23,050 bases of DNA from Methanolinea sp. UBA275 (GTDB lineage: Archaea > Halobacteriota > Methanomicrobia > Methanomicrobiales > Methanospirillaceae), in the NCBI GenBank assembly GCA_002506105.1, contig DAWU01000027.1, positions 1 to 23,050 on the forward strand, given 5' to 3'. Shown in pieces: positions 1 to 7,640 of this stretch (its first letter is position 1; each line of letters opens with the position of its first letter). Position numbers and translations under genes: made by a program. The notes under the pieces were generated by a model. The model did no database searches, had not been told where the DNA came from, and saw nothing but the letters and a program-made list of their open reading frames with translations.

Positions 1-79
1 TAAAATTAATTCGGGATACTACAAAACCGACCAGAGTGCGAAAGAGTTATTCTCTACGATAAAAAAAGAGAGACATGAA

Positions 80-469
80 ATGGCATTAATTCTCATCGTC
101 GAGGATAACGAAACGATTGCCGACAGCCTTTCTTTTTTTGTGAAGAACTTCGCCCGTTATAATACTCTTGTTGCAAATTCGGCGGAGGTAGCCTATGATA
201 CCCTCAGGAAGGGGGTCATACCTGACCTGATCATCCTTGATATCAGGCTGCCCGGGATGGACGGGATCGATTTTCTCTCAAAAATCCACCGTGATACCCG
301 GTTGAAAAAGATAAAGGTGATCATTCATTCGAGTCTCCCTGTTGACAAGGTCAGGGAAGATCTTGAAAAAAGGAATATTTTCATCCATCATATCCTCGAA
401 AAACCATCAAGCCCCGGTGATCTTATTGCGACGATACAAGAAGCCCTGAAAGAAAACAGGAAAGAATAA
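80..469 (+). CDS. single-domain response regulator receiver (CheY-like)
   Basis: A receiver domain of 129 residues that should accept a phosphoryl group from a histidine kinase and pass the signal on by protein contact, since no output domain follows. The acidic pair E8-D9 follows the first strand, the phospho-acceptor is D54 in LDIRLPGMDG, the switch Ser is S84 and the conserved Lys-Pro is K108-P109. The length equals one receiver domain. The start is not secure: the same frame is open from base 2 of the window, so the visible domain could be the C-terminal part of a longer protein. ATG at 80 has no strong ribosome site, only a purine-rich GAGAG stretch. The next gene, a kinase-like protein, lies 67 bases downstream and shows no functional link. 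Confidence 0.85.
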   Translation: MALILIVEDNETIADSLSFFVKNFARYNTLVANSAEVAYDTLRKGVIPDLIILDIRLPGMDGIDFLSKIHRDTRLKKIKVIIHSSLPVDKVREDLEKRNIFIHHILEKPSSPGDLIATIQEALKENRKE

Positions 470-522
470 GGCCTGGATGAACCGGATTGCGGGGACCCGC
501 ATGGATCATTGAACGTTCTGCT

Positions 523-530
523 GGGAGGGA
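523..530 (+). promoter_or_regulatory. ribosome binding site of the P-loop kinase
   Basis: GGGAGGGA lies six bases before the ATG at 537 and fixes that start. It is a strong match to the archaeal anti-SD complement. Confidence 0.6.
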
Positions 531-536
531 GATACA

Positions 537-1070
537 ATGGACAATATCATCCTGATCGGATTGCCCGGTGCGGGGAAGAGTACCGTGGGCGTGATCCTTG
601 CAAAAACTCTTGGTTTGAATTTTATTGATACGGATATCGCAATCCAGGAAAAAACCGGGAGACTCCTCCAGGAGATCCTTGATGAGGACGGGCCCGAAGT
701 GTTCAAGGAGATCGAGGAAGAGACGATCCTCTCCCTCCATCCAGATAACACAGTAATTGCAACCGGAGGCAGCGTGGTGTGTAGCAGAGATGCAATGGTG
801 TACCTGGGATCAACAGGGGTTGTCGTATACCTGAAAATCTCGTACGATGAGATGGAAGATCGGCTCAACAATATCACGACCCGTGGAATCGTCCTCCTCC
901 CAGGGCAGACCCTCCGAGGGATGTACGATCAACGGATCCCTCTCTACAAGAGGTATGCCGATCTGACGATCGACTGTTCTGACGCAGACTTCGAGACCGT
1001 CGTCGGAAAAGTAATTGACAAATTACACAGTGGCCTGGATTATGGGGATATACACGCCATTCCGGGGTGA
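537..1070 (+). CDS. shikimate-kinase-like P-loop small-molecule kinase
   Basis: A 177-residue nucleoside-monophosphate-kinase-fold protein closest to bacterial AroK shikimate kinases. Walker A is GLPGAGKST (8-16), the DTD motif is at 31-33, a GG turn is at 77-78 and the RIPLYKRYAD segment is at 133-142, all in AroK order and spacing. In AroK the residues contacting shikimate include an Arg in FRxxE, a third Gly in the GGG turn and an Arg in the RPLL lid. Here these are K57 (FKEIE), S79, and a lid reading TRGIVLL (115-121). Most archaea use an unrelated GHMP-type shikimate kinase. The protein may therefore be a genuine but divergent shikimate kinase or a paralogue acting on another hydroxylated metabolite. 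No other aromatic-pathway gene is in the window. Confidence 0.75.
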   Translation: MDNIILIGLPGAGKSTVGVILAKTLGLNFIDTDIAIQEKTGRLLQEILDEDGPEVFKEIEEETILSLHPDNTVIATGGSVVCSRDAMVYLGSTGVVVYLKISYDEMEDRLNNITTRGIVLLPGQTLRGMYDQRIPLYKRYADLTIDCSDADFETVVGKVIDKLHSGLDYGDIHAIPG

Positions 1071-1087
1071 GGAGTACTCTTTTACCC

Positions 1088-1759
1088 CTATCCCAGGTCT
1101 GCAACCAGATAGCGGCCGTCCTGGTGCTCCGCGAAACGAACCGTAATCATATCACCCTCGTGCACGCCAAAATCTGCATCAGGCTCGTTCAGAAGGACTC
1201 CCTGGAATGTGGTGCCATCCTCTGCCATCTCTTCGAGGCGGACCCATACAATCTCAGGGACGTGGTTCTCATCCTTAAGGAAGAGCACAACGGAGACGTC
1301 ATCAAAATACCCGGGAGCCCTGAATTGATCGAGATCCACCCTGTTTCGTATCTCGTGCAATTTTTCAGGATCGTAATAGATGAACCATCTCTGGTCCTCG
1401 AATAGGTTCCACCGCTGATCATCGGATAGCAGGAGATTGTTCGCCTCTTCATTCGAGAAAAGCCGGAACTCCCCGAATTCATCGTAGCGGAGGATGCAAT
1501 CCTCACCGTGATCCTCGAAATTCGTGACTATTTGCGGGGGTATCCCGGGGTCTATTCGGCACAGGGCGTGAATGCGAACGCTGAGTCCCTCCTCGTGATC
1601 GACGTAGAAATACCCGATCATTCCGTGTCCATCAGACGGGGAGAGCCCCCTGCCGGCCAGGATGCGGCCAATGGCGGGATTACTCTCGAAAATCGCCCAC
1701 CTGCTGATGATCTGCCTGTCGGAATAGTGTGTCTCTCCGTGTATCATATGATTCGACAT
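1088..1759 (-). CDS. uncharacterised acidic protein, possible DUF2314-like C-terminus
   Basis: I do not recognise the whole protein (223 residues). It is acidic, has no signal peptide or membrane segment, and looks cytosolic. The C-terminal ~70 residues contain WVRLEEMAEDGTTFQGVLLN, then EP and VHEGDMITVRF. This resembles the DUF2314/YegJ pattern of a short beta-rich domain with a 'G-V-NEP...GD-V-F' signature; that assignment is tentative. The stop lies 17 bases from the convergent kinase gene. The start is uncertain: GAGG directly abuts the ATG at 1759, while the same GAGG is 12 bases before an in-frame ATG at 1747, so a protein four residues shorter is equally likely. Confidence 0.65.
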   Translation of the reverse strand: MSNHMIHGETHYSDRQIISRWAIFESNPAIGRILAGRGLSPSDGHGMIGYFYVDHEEGLSVRIHALCRIDPGIPPQIVTNFEDHGEDCILRYDEFGEFRLFSNEEANNLLLSDDQRWNLFEDQRWFIYYDPEKLHEIRNRVDLDQFRAPGYFDDVSVVLFLKDENHVPEIVWVRLEEMAEDGTTFQGVLLNEPDADFGVHEGDMITVRFAEHQDGRYLVADLG

Positions 1760-1960
1760 CCTCTTTTTGGTTGAAGTAGGAAGATCATTACCATGGTTAC
1801 TAAAAATACATGATTATCTGTGCCTTGTAACCACATATCTTGTGCATGGGTTCTCACACTATACTTTGTGATCTCTCCTCATTTGTGGAATTGTCAAGAT
1901 GGTTTTCCTGGTGTCATGCAGCAACGAGGGGGTATACTTACACCCTGCATGTCTCATACC

Positions 1961-1968
1961 TTTAAATA
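1961..1968 (+). promoter_or_regulatory. TATA box for the GyrI-like gene
   Basis: TTTAAATA lies 24 bases before the ATG at 1992. Archaeal transcription starts about 25 bases after the box, which predicts an mRNA beginning at about 1988-1994. That would give a nearly leaderless message and argues against in-frame starts further upstream (1899 or 1974). Confidence 0.5.
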
Positions 1969-1991
1969 AGCCGATGTCTGAGTGTTGCACG

Positions 1992-2468
1992 ATGCATATG
2001 GAAGAGATAACTATTGTAGATGTCCCGACCCAGCAGGTGGTAGGCATCAAAAAGACGGGAAATTATACGCTGATTCCTCAGCTCCTCATGCAGCTTGCAG
2101 GGTATATCATGGAGAATAAGATCGCCTTTGCGGGGATGCCGACCTTTGTATGCCACGAGACAAGCCCTGAATGCGTGAAGGAAGCACAAGAGAAAGGAAC
2201 TGCCCTCGTTGAAGTTGTGTGGCCGGTTGCGGGAAAGGTCTCCGGCAGCGGAGATATCAAGTTCTATACCCTCCCTGGCGGAAAGATGGTTCGGACCGTC
2301 CACAAGGGACCATACGAGACCTGCGAAACCACCTATCTTGCTCTCTTCTCCTGGATTGAAAAACAGCATTTCCAGATCGCAGGCCCCATCCGGGAGATCT
2401 ACCCGAACGATCCGCGGGAAGTGAAACCCGAGGATATCATAACCGAGATCCTGGTGCCGGTGCAGTGA
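1992..2468 (+). CDS. GyrI-like / AraC effector-binding domain protein
   Basis: A stand-alone small-molecule-binding domain of the GyrI/SOUL-like superfamily (158 residues from this start). The family pattern is clear: an N-terminal strand (EEITIVDVPTQQVVGIKKTG), a mid-protein VEVVWPVAGKV strand, the LPGGKMVRTVHKGPYE segment typical of AraC-type effector-binding domains, and a C-terminal IREIYPNDPREVKPED stretch ending in a final strand. The acidic residue near the end is usual in the ligand pocket. There is no DNA-binding domain, so it is either a ligand sequestering protein or acts with a partner. The start at 1992 (or 1998) is chosen because a TATA-like box ends 23 bases earlier, leaving no room for an upstream start on the mRNA. 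A redox gene group follows after 102 bases. Confidence 0.85.
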   Translation: MHMEEITIVDVPTQQVVGIKKTGNYTLIPQLLMQLAGYIMENKIAFAGMPTFVCHETSPECVKEAQEKGTALVEVVWPVAGKVSGSGDIKFYTLPGGKMVRTVHKGPYETCETTYLALFSWIEKQHFQIAGPIREIYPNDPREVKPEDIITEILVPVQ

Positions 2469-2570
2469 CCATGTGCCACTCTTTATGATCTTTCCACGCG
2501 GAGGATTTCCTAAAAGCCACGCAGGACTGGCCCCTGGGATACAGGTCAGAATGAGGCACGAAGGAATACC

Positions 2571-3374
2571 ATGAAGACGATTGTCTATTATTTTTCTGGC
2601 ACCGGGAATTCGCTCGCGGTCGCAAAAAAGATCTCCCAGCAGCTGGGAGAGACAGAGATTGTGCCGATTGCATCATTGAGGAACACCCCGGGGGAGATCC
2701 TGCCGGAAGCAGAACGTGTCGGGATCGTCTGCCCTGTCTACGATTCCGGGCTCCCCCGTATCGTGGCAGAGTTTGCAGCACGGCTCAACCTGTCACAGGC
2801 GGGGTATACCTTTGCTATCGTGACGATGGGGGCGCTCGGGGTTGCGGCCCTTCACCAGCTGAACGGGATCTTCAAAGAGAGGAAGAAGAAGACGCTCGAT
2901 GCCGCATTCGCCGTAAAAATGCCGGGCAATTTCCCGCCGATAGGCATACCGCCCACGGGTTCGAAGAAGGATGCGATCCTTGATGCAGCAGATGCACGCA
3001 TTGCGGAGATGGCCGGCAAGATCCAGGACGCCAAGCACGTTCCACCGGGATTTGCACCTATCTCGGGAGTGGTCAAACGTATCACCTACGGTTCGTTTTT
3101 CAGGAACGTCCATGATGCGGACAGGTCATTCTCCCTCTCCGAAAACTGTACCGGCTGCGGCACCTGTGCAAAGGCATGCCCTGTCGGCAACATCACGATC
3201 GTGGATAACCGCCCGGTCTGGCAGCACCGTTGCGAGCTCTGCTGTGCCTGCCTGCACTTCTGCCCGGTCGAGGCGATTAATCTCAACATGGTACAGGGAA
3301 CGAAAGGCCGGGGGCGGTACCGCCACCCGGATCTCCGGATGGCGGACATGGAACTCCAGCGGGGAAGCATATAG
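2571..3374 (+). CDS. EFR1-family flavodoxin-ferredoxin fusion
   Basis: An electron-transfer protein of 267 residues joining an FMN-binding flavodoxin half to two [4Fe-4S] clusters. The phosphate-binding loop FSGTGNSLAVA lies at 8-18. A bacterial-type ferredoxin region begins at 193: the first cluster ligands are C193, C196, C199 and C203, the second C221, C224, C227 and C231, each followed by Pro as usual. The order and length match EFR1 ('flavodoxin-like plus ferredoxin') proteins, common in anaerobes and methanogens. It is cytoplasmic and has no membrane segment. A separate flavodoxin starts 31 bases after its stop, and a membrane protein follows, suggesting a shared mRNA and a joint electron-transfer role, though the donor and acceptor are unknown. 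Confidence 0.93.
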   Translation: MKTIVYYFSGTGNSLAVAKKISQQLGETEIVPIASLRNTPGEILPEAERVGIVCPVYDSGLPRIVAEFAARLNLSQAGYTFAIVTMGALGVAALHQLNGIFKERKKKTLDAAFAVKMPGNFPPIGIPPTGSKKDAILDAADARIAEMAGKIQDAKHVPPGFAPISGVVKRITYGSFFRNVHDADRSFSLSENCTGCGTCAKACPVGNITIVDNRPVWQHRCELCCACLHFCPVEAINLNMVQGTKGRGRYRHPDLRMADMELQRGSI

Positions 3375-3405
3375 CGTGATTGGGGAAGTCCACAGGGGGA
3401 AGAAC

Positions 3406-3969
3406 ATGAAGGTGAACGAGGGAGAGCTCGGGGGGTCGCTCCCAGAAAAATCACTCGTGGTCGTATATTCCTACCATCATATGAATACAGAGAAGATCGC
3501 CCACGCGATTGCGGGTGTCCTTGGGGCACCGGTAAAAACGCCACAGCAGGTGAATCCTGAAGAATTCCGGGAGTATGGCCTGGTGGGCTTCGGTTCATGG
3601 ATATATTCAGCAAAAAACCACGAATCTCTCATTGACCTTGCCGGGGAGCTGCCGCGGGCGAACGGGAATGCGGCCTTCATCTTCTCGACGTTCGGGGCCC
3701 CGGAGAGACTGTTTCCCGGAGACCGGCTCGCGGGATTTATCAGGGACAACCACTCGGCCCTTCGGGAAACACTGGAGTCCAGGGGTTACACGATCATCGA
3801 TGAATTCGGGTGTGCAGGGTTCAACACGAACAGTTTTCTCAAATATCTCGGGGGAATCAACAAGGGGAGACCGGATGCTGATGATATCAGGCGTGCGGAG
3901 GAGTTTGCCCGGAACCTGAAGAGGCTTTCCGTTCGGGAGAACCAGGGCACAGGAAAGGATCTCTCGTGA
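3406..3969 (+). CDS. flavodoxin-domain protein
   Basis: A 187-residue flavodoxin-like protein likely to carry FMN and move electrons. After a short N-terminal extension comes the strand and loop VVVYSYHHMNTEKIA, where the usual SxTGxT phosphate loop is replaced by a Y-H-H-M-N-T version seen in the flavodoxin branch of archaeal and clostridial proteins. The YGLVGFGSWIYSAKNHESLI segment gives the second flavin loop, and AFIFSTFGAPE the third. The ATG at 3406 is supported by GGGGGAAG about five bases upstream. The same frame runs open for several hundred bases before it, but that part overlaps the EFR1 gene and is not protein-like. It probably works with the adjacent EFR1 protein. Confidence 0.88.
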   Translation: MKVNEGELGGSLPEKSLVVVYSYHHMNTEKIAHAIAGVLGAPVKTPQQVNPEEFREYGLVGFGSWIYSAKNHESLIDLAGELPRANGNAAFIFSTFGAPERLFPGDRLAGFIRDNHSALRETLESRGYTIIDEFGCAGFNTNSFLKYLGGINKGRPDADDIRRAEEFARNLKRLSVRENQGTGKDLS

Positions 3970-4015
3970 TCACAATGGGACATGGAAGGAACACTGGTCC
4001 ATGGAGGGATCTGGA

Positions 4016-4630
4016 ATGACAGAACCGTTGGACGGTACCTATACACCACTCCGCCGGCTGTCCCGTGCCATCTGCTGTATCTCTTCCGGCAGGGTGCTTC
4101 TTGGATCCCTCATACTCTGGCTGGTGTTCCTGGCCTTGATCCAGGGAAGGCCGTTTGGCATCGCAGCGCTGCAGGACATCACGGGTGGAGCAACTATCCT
4201 TGATATGACCTTCACGCAGGGTCCTGATGACGTGTATGCCGTTCTCGTTGCCCTCGGGGATGCCGGGCGTGCGTTCGACCTTTCGCACATCGTGCCGCTC
4301 GACATGGTCTTCCCGGCCACCTACATGCTTTTCCTGTCGGTCGGAATCTCATGGACTTTTGCACGCTGGCTGCACAGGGACAGCCAGTGGTTCCTGCTGA
4401 ATCTCACTCCCATTATTGCTGGTATCGCGGATTACTGCGAAAATGCCGGGGTGATCACGCTGCTCCTATCCTATCCCTCCCGCCTGCACCCTGTTGCCTG
4501 GTATACAAGCATCATGTATATCGTCAAGTTTGGATTCTCGACGGTAAGTTTCCTTACCCTCTTCGCTGCGCTGGCCATCTGGGGAATATATATCCTGAAA
4601 CATCACCTGCAGAGGAATCACGCCTCATGA
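4016..4630 (+). CDS. small polytopic membrane protein of unknown function
   Basis: I do not recognise a named family. The 204-residue protein has about four to five hydrophobic segments: near 27-44, 93-116, 126-152 and 163-195, the last long enough to hold two helices. Loops contain D96, D139, E142 and C141 in a mixed polar-hydrophobic stretch (IADYCENAG) that may be functionally important. The ATG at 4016 is preferred to the one at 4001 because GGAGG at 4003-4007 sits eight bases before it and overlaps the earlier codon. It follows the flavodoxin gene by 46 bases, so it could be the membrane partner of that redox pair, but nothing in the sequence shows a cofactor site. Confidence 0.75.
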   Translation: MTEPLDGTYTPLRRLSRAICCISSGRVLLGSLILWLVFLALIQGRPFGIAALQDITGGATILDMTFTQGPDDVYAVLVALGDAGRAFDLSHIVPLDMVFPATYMLFLSVGISWTFARWLHRDSQWFLLNLTPIIAGIADYCENAGVITLLLSYPSRLHPVAWYTSIMYIVKFGFSTVSFLTLFAALAIWGIYILKHHLQRNHAS

Positions 4631-4758
4631 TGAGGTTTGCAGCCAGCCTTTTTGAAAGAAGACAGGAACACAGCGTTGAGAGAGAAAGGACATTCCCGTC
4701 CTTTCCGTCACTGCCACGTTCCCGCTCTACCCCCTGCCTTCCCCACCATATCCCCGGA

Positions 4759-5937
4759 TCACGAGATGCCTGCTACTGCAAGTACCATGTACCCGCACCA
4801 AGCAATGATGAATGCAAGCGGTATCGTGATCACCCAGGCCTCCATCATCTGGCGTGGTACCTCCCACTTCACTGCTCTTACACCCCTGGTTGCACCTACC
4901 CCGACGATTGAGCCGCTCATAACCTGAGTTGAGGAGACGGGGATTCCGAATGAGGTGACCATGGCAAGGACGGCTCCACCAGATGTGGCAGCACAAAAGC
5001 CCTGGTATGGACGGATCTTCGTAACCTCCTTTGCCAGCTTGTTGATCACCTTCCATCCGCCGAAACTCGTACCGAGGGCGATTGCTGCTGCCGAGAGCAC
5101 CAGTACCCAAAGGGGGACGACGAATGAGGAGAGCAGGCCACCGGCTACGAGCAGCGCGGTAATGACTCCTACTGCGTGCTGCCCGTCATTTGCCCCGTGT
5201 CCCGCCGCCTGGAAGAGACTTGTTGCGACCTGGAGCGGCTGGAAGATCCTTTTCATCCGGCTCTGGCGGGAGTAGCGAAACAGGTGCGATACGAGGAGGT
5301 CGACGAGGAACGCCGTCGTAAAACCGATGACCGGCGAGATGAAGATGAATACTACGATCGAGAGAATGCCGGAGAGCACGAGGAATCCTGCGATCATCAG
5401 GAGCGGGATTGTGATCGAGATACCGAAGATTGCCCCAAGAAGGATACCGGTTTTGATGTCCTCCTGAAGTGTGTGTGCCAGCCAGCCGACAAGGATAGCA
5501 CCGGCAAGTGATCCTGCCATGACAGAGATGGCAAGATTCTCCACCATCACGACCTTGGGGAGGATCAGTGCCCCGGGGCCGAATGCGGCAACCCCTGCTC
5601 CCAGGATTCCCCCCACGAGGGCATGGCTGCTCGAGACCGGAAGCCCGATACGGGTCGCAAAGACCACAAGGAGGATCGCAGTGAGCATCGCGATGATGAT
5701 CGAATGTGGTGTCAGCGCCTCCGGGACCACGAGGGCAGTGCCAATGGTTGCTGCCACTGCGGTCGTAAAGATAAAAGGTCCGATGAAATTTGCAAGCGCC
5801 GATAGGATGCTTGCCTTCCAGGGGGAGAGTGCCCTCGTCTCAACGACTGTTGCGATGGAATGCGAGGCGTCGTTGATGCCGTTGACCACATTGAGCAGGA
5901 GGGCCAGCAGAATCCCGGAAACGATCACCACATCCAT
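4759..5937 (-). CDS. pit: inorganic phosphate transporter, PiT family
   Basis: A cation-coupled phosphate permease of 392 residues in the cytoplasmic membrane. Both family repeats are visible: GINDASHSIATVV near residue 20 and GANDGQHAVGVI near 250 are the paired GxND signatures that line the phosphate path, and each half also has a PVSSS/PVSST motif (ISLPVSSSHAL-type and GIPVSSTQV). About ten to twelve membrane helices are expected, with a basic cytoplasmic loop (RYSRQSRMKRIFQ) in the middle as in PiT proteins. The gene starts five bases after the stop of the DUF47 gene, so the two are almost certainly one operon. The ion used (H+ or Na+) cannot be read from the sequence. Confidence 0.95.
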   Translation of the reverse strand: MDVVIVSGILLALLLNVVNGINDASHSIATVVETRALSPWKASILSALANFIGPFIFTTAVAATIGTALVVPEALTPHSIIIAMLTAILLVVFATRIGLPVSSSHALVGGILGAGVAAFGPGALILPKVVMVENLAISVMAGSLAGAILVGWLAHTLQEDIKTGILLGAIFGISITIPLLMIAGFLVLSGILSIVVFIFISPVIGFTTAFLVDLLVSHLFRYSRQSRMKRIFQPLQVATSLFQAAGHGANDGQHAVGVITALLVAGGLLSSFVVPLWVLVLSAAAIALGTSFGGWKVINKLAKEVTKIRPYQGFCAATSGGAVLAMVTSFGIPVSSTQVMSGSIVGVGATRGVRAVKWEVPRQMMEAWVITIPLAFIIAWCGYMVLAVAGIS

Positions 5938-5942
5938 GGTGA

Positions 5943-6572
5943 TCAGACATGGTTCCGGGAGATATCCGCAAGAGCATGCCCGACATCGTTATAGTGAACC
6001 ATGACTCTCGCCATCCCCTCGTAAATGTCCTTGAGCTTGATGATCATGAGGACATCCCTCGTCTGGAAGAGATCGATAACCGCCCGGGAGAGGAGCTCGG
6101 TGGAGATATTGTAGAGCCTGTTCAGCTCCCGCGAATGGCGTTCAATCTCGTCGGCTTTCTTCAGAGTCGCAAGATCATCGAGTGCGTGGCTGATCTCGGC
6201 ACTCGAAAGCACCATGAGATACGAAAACTCCTTGAGGTGGTCGGTGGACTGGGGAATACCATAATTGCAGAGCTGATGCGTCACCCAGTCGATGCGATCC
6301 ATAACGTCATCGAGTGCGGGGGCAAGACGTGCGATCTCTTCTGGTTCAAGGGGGGTTATCAGGGAATCATTCAGCCTCTCATAGGTTTGCCTGGTGGTCT
6401 CATCCGCCAGGTGCTCGAGCTGGCGGACCTTCTGCCCCTTCTCAACACCGTTCGGCAGCTCGTGAGTGATCTCGTTGAGGACATCAGAGGCTTCACGGAT
6501 CTTTTCGGCCATGTCTTTGAAGAGGGTGAAAAAGACCTTGTCTTCTGGGAGGATCAGGTCGCGGACTCGCAT
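5943..6572 (-). CDS. DUF47 / PhoU-like regulator of the Pit transporter
   Basis: A 209-residue all-helical protein of the DUF47 (TIGR00153-like) family, distantly related to PhoU and nearly always encoded next to a PiT gene. It has the typical start RVRDLILPEDKVFFTLF, a helix with LEHLADETT whose acidic residues resemble the PhoU metal-binding E/DxxxD pattern, and a final helix with VHYNDVGHALADI. The length fits the family. It is cytosolic and thought to control or assist phosphate entry through Pit. It is the first gene of the pair, with the transporter following after five bases. Confidence 0.92.
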   Translation of the reverse strand: MRVRDLILPEDKVFFTLFKDMAEKIREASDVLNEITHELPNGVEKGQKVRQLEHLADETTRQTYERLNDSLITPLEPEEIARLAPALDDVMDRIDWVTHQLCNYGIPQSTDHLKEFSYLMVLSSAEISHALDDLATLKKADEIERHSRELNRLYNISTELLSRAVIDLFQTRDVLMIIKLKDIYEGMARVMVHYNDVGHALADISRNHV

Positions 6573-6753
6573 AGTCAGTTACCCTTGGGAAGAGGGAGTA
6601 CTAATAGATGGCGCCCTGACGGTCTATTCCGCCGGTTCTCATCGAAGAGAGTGACAGGTGGTGCAGTCAAGAGGGCAGCGATGCGATGGCATGGTACATG
6701 TTCCGGTCTCTCCCCAAACCCCTGACTTTCCACGGGGTTGATCCCGGGCCGTT

Positions 6754-7272
6754 TCATGAGGGGAACCTCTGGATCCGTTTCGCCGCCTTTTTTCTCCGGG
6801 TCTTCTTCTTGGAATCCCATATCCCTTTGGTTGAGACTCCCCACTCCTTGCAGAGATCCCGGATCTCCTCTGACATGGCATCCGGGTCAGCACCGGATCT
6901 CCCCAGGATATGGAACATGACAAGTCGCGGTGAGTCTGTGGTATTCAGGACTCGGACCATGATCGAGTCGGGATCCAGGTTCCGAGCAGCAAGGTCGATG
7001 ATTCCAAGCGACATGAATCCCTGCTCCGTCGGCTCAGCGATGAACTGGATGTAGAAGCACCCGTCCGGTGCAGGGTTCTCCCGGTTTTCTCCGTCGGGGT
7101 GTCCCCCGCAGGAACTGCACGTGTACACGTCAGGGAGATCATTGATGATCTCGACAAGGTGTTTCACACGGCTGTCACACTCGACAGGAAGCGACAGCAC
7201 AGAATAGATCAACTCCTCCCGGGTCCTCTCCTTTGTCACCTTTTCCCGGTTCCGGGTTTCGCGGGATGTCAT
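6754..7272 (-). CDS. uncharacterised protein with an SCxGH motif
   Basis: A 172-residue soluble protein with a strongly basic N-terminus and a basic tail (KKKTRRKKAAKR). The core holds LPDVYTCSSCGGHPDGENRE (47-66) followed by a beta-type stretch GCFYIQFIAEP. An 'LPxVxTxxSCxGH' motif followed by a strand occurs in several poorly described archaeal and bacterial proteins and recalls the TYW3/Taw3 SCSG region, but I cannot assign it. C52, C55 and H58 could bind metal. The ATG at 7272 is chosen over the adjacent GTG at 7275 because GGGGAGG ends six bases before it. No neighbour is close on this strand, so it is probably monocistronic. Confidence 0.7.
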   Translation of the reverse strand: MTSRETRNREKVTKERTREELIYSVLSLPVECDSRVKHLVEIINDLPDVYTCSSCGGHPDGENRENPAPDGCFYIQFIAEPTEQGFMSLGIIDLAARNLDPDSIMVRVLNTTDSPRLVMFHILGRSGADPDAMSEEIRDLCKEWGVSTKGIWDSKKKTRRKKAAKRIQRFPS

Positions 7273-7453
7273 CACGTACCTCCCCGGACCAGGCTTTTCC
7301 GGAGATCAGTCCGCGAATACACCTGTGTGCACGGCATCTCAGAAATTCGTGTGATCTCCCTCATATTGAATGCACTGGCCCTCTCCAAGCCAAGGTCATA
7401 GGTCAGTGAATTATGAGTTCATGGACTGCCATGTGACCACAACCCTTCACCAA

Positions 7454-7491
7454 GGCCCCTGCCCCGTGCTCATTTTTCCCAATCAGGGGCC
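7454..7491. repeat. inverted repeat / possible hairpin
   Basis: Arms GGCCCCTG (7454-7461) and CAGGGGCC (7484-7491) pair perfectly over eight bases around a 22-base loop containing TTTTT. It could be a protein-binding palindrome or a transcript hairpin, and the long loop makes an intrinsic terminator unlikely. Confidence 0.4.
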
Positions 7492-7597
7492 CTCTTGTGC
7501 AGGTGGGGAAAGATATCGCAAGAGCTTTTTTCGACCCACTTCACGTCGTTATCATCCATCCCTTGAAAGCACATACCCCACACAGTGTTCCCCTCAG

Positions 7598-7605
7598 TTT
7601 TTTAT
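7598..7605 (+). promoter_or_regulatory. TATA-like box for the VIT1-type gene
   Basis: TTTTTTAT lies 35 bases before the ATG at 7641, so transcription would begin about 10 bases before the gene. A weak AGGGA at 7627-7631 could serve as ribosome site on such a short leader. Confidence 0.4.
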
Positions 7606-7640
7606 CGTAATCCTTCGAACAGCATAGGGACAGATGAACG

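Larger units (their letters stand above)
7273..7640. other. 368-base intergenic region between divergent genes
   Basis: No credible coding frame lies here. The left end holds the ribosome site of the minus-strand SCxGH gene. The middle has an inverted repeat (7454-7491). The right end has a TATA-like TTTTTTAT at 7598-7605 suited to the plus-strand VIT1-type gene. A T-run at 7528-7533 and a pyrimidine-rich stretch lie between. I see no tRNA or riboswitch-like core. Confidence 0.5.

Noticed and set aside
2971..3405. Long N-terminal extension of the flavodoxin frame
   Set aside because: It runs inside the EFR1 gene in another frame, has no protein-like pattern, and a ribosome site supports the start at 3406.
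5949..6725. A 258-codon plus-strand frame opposite the DUF47 gene
   Set aside because: The minus strand gives a full-length DUF47 protein coupled to Pit; the plus-strand frame is its mirror.
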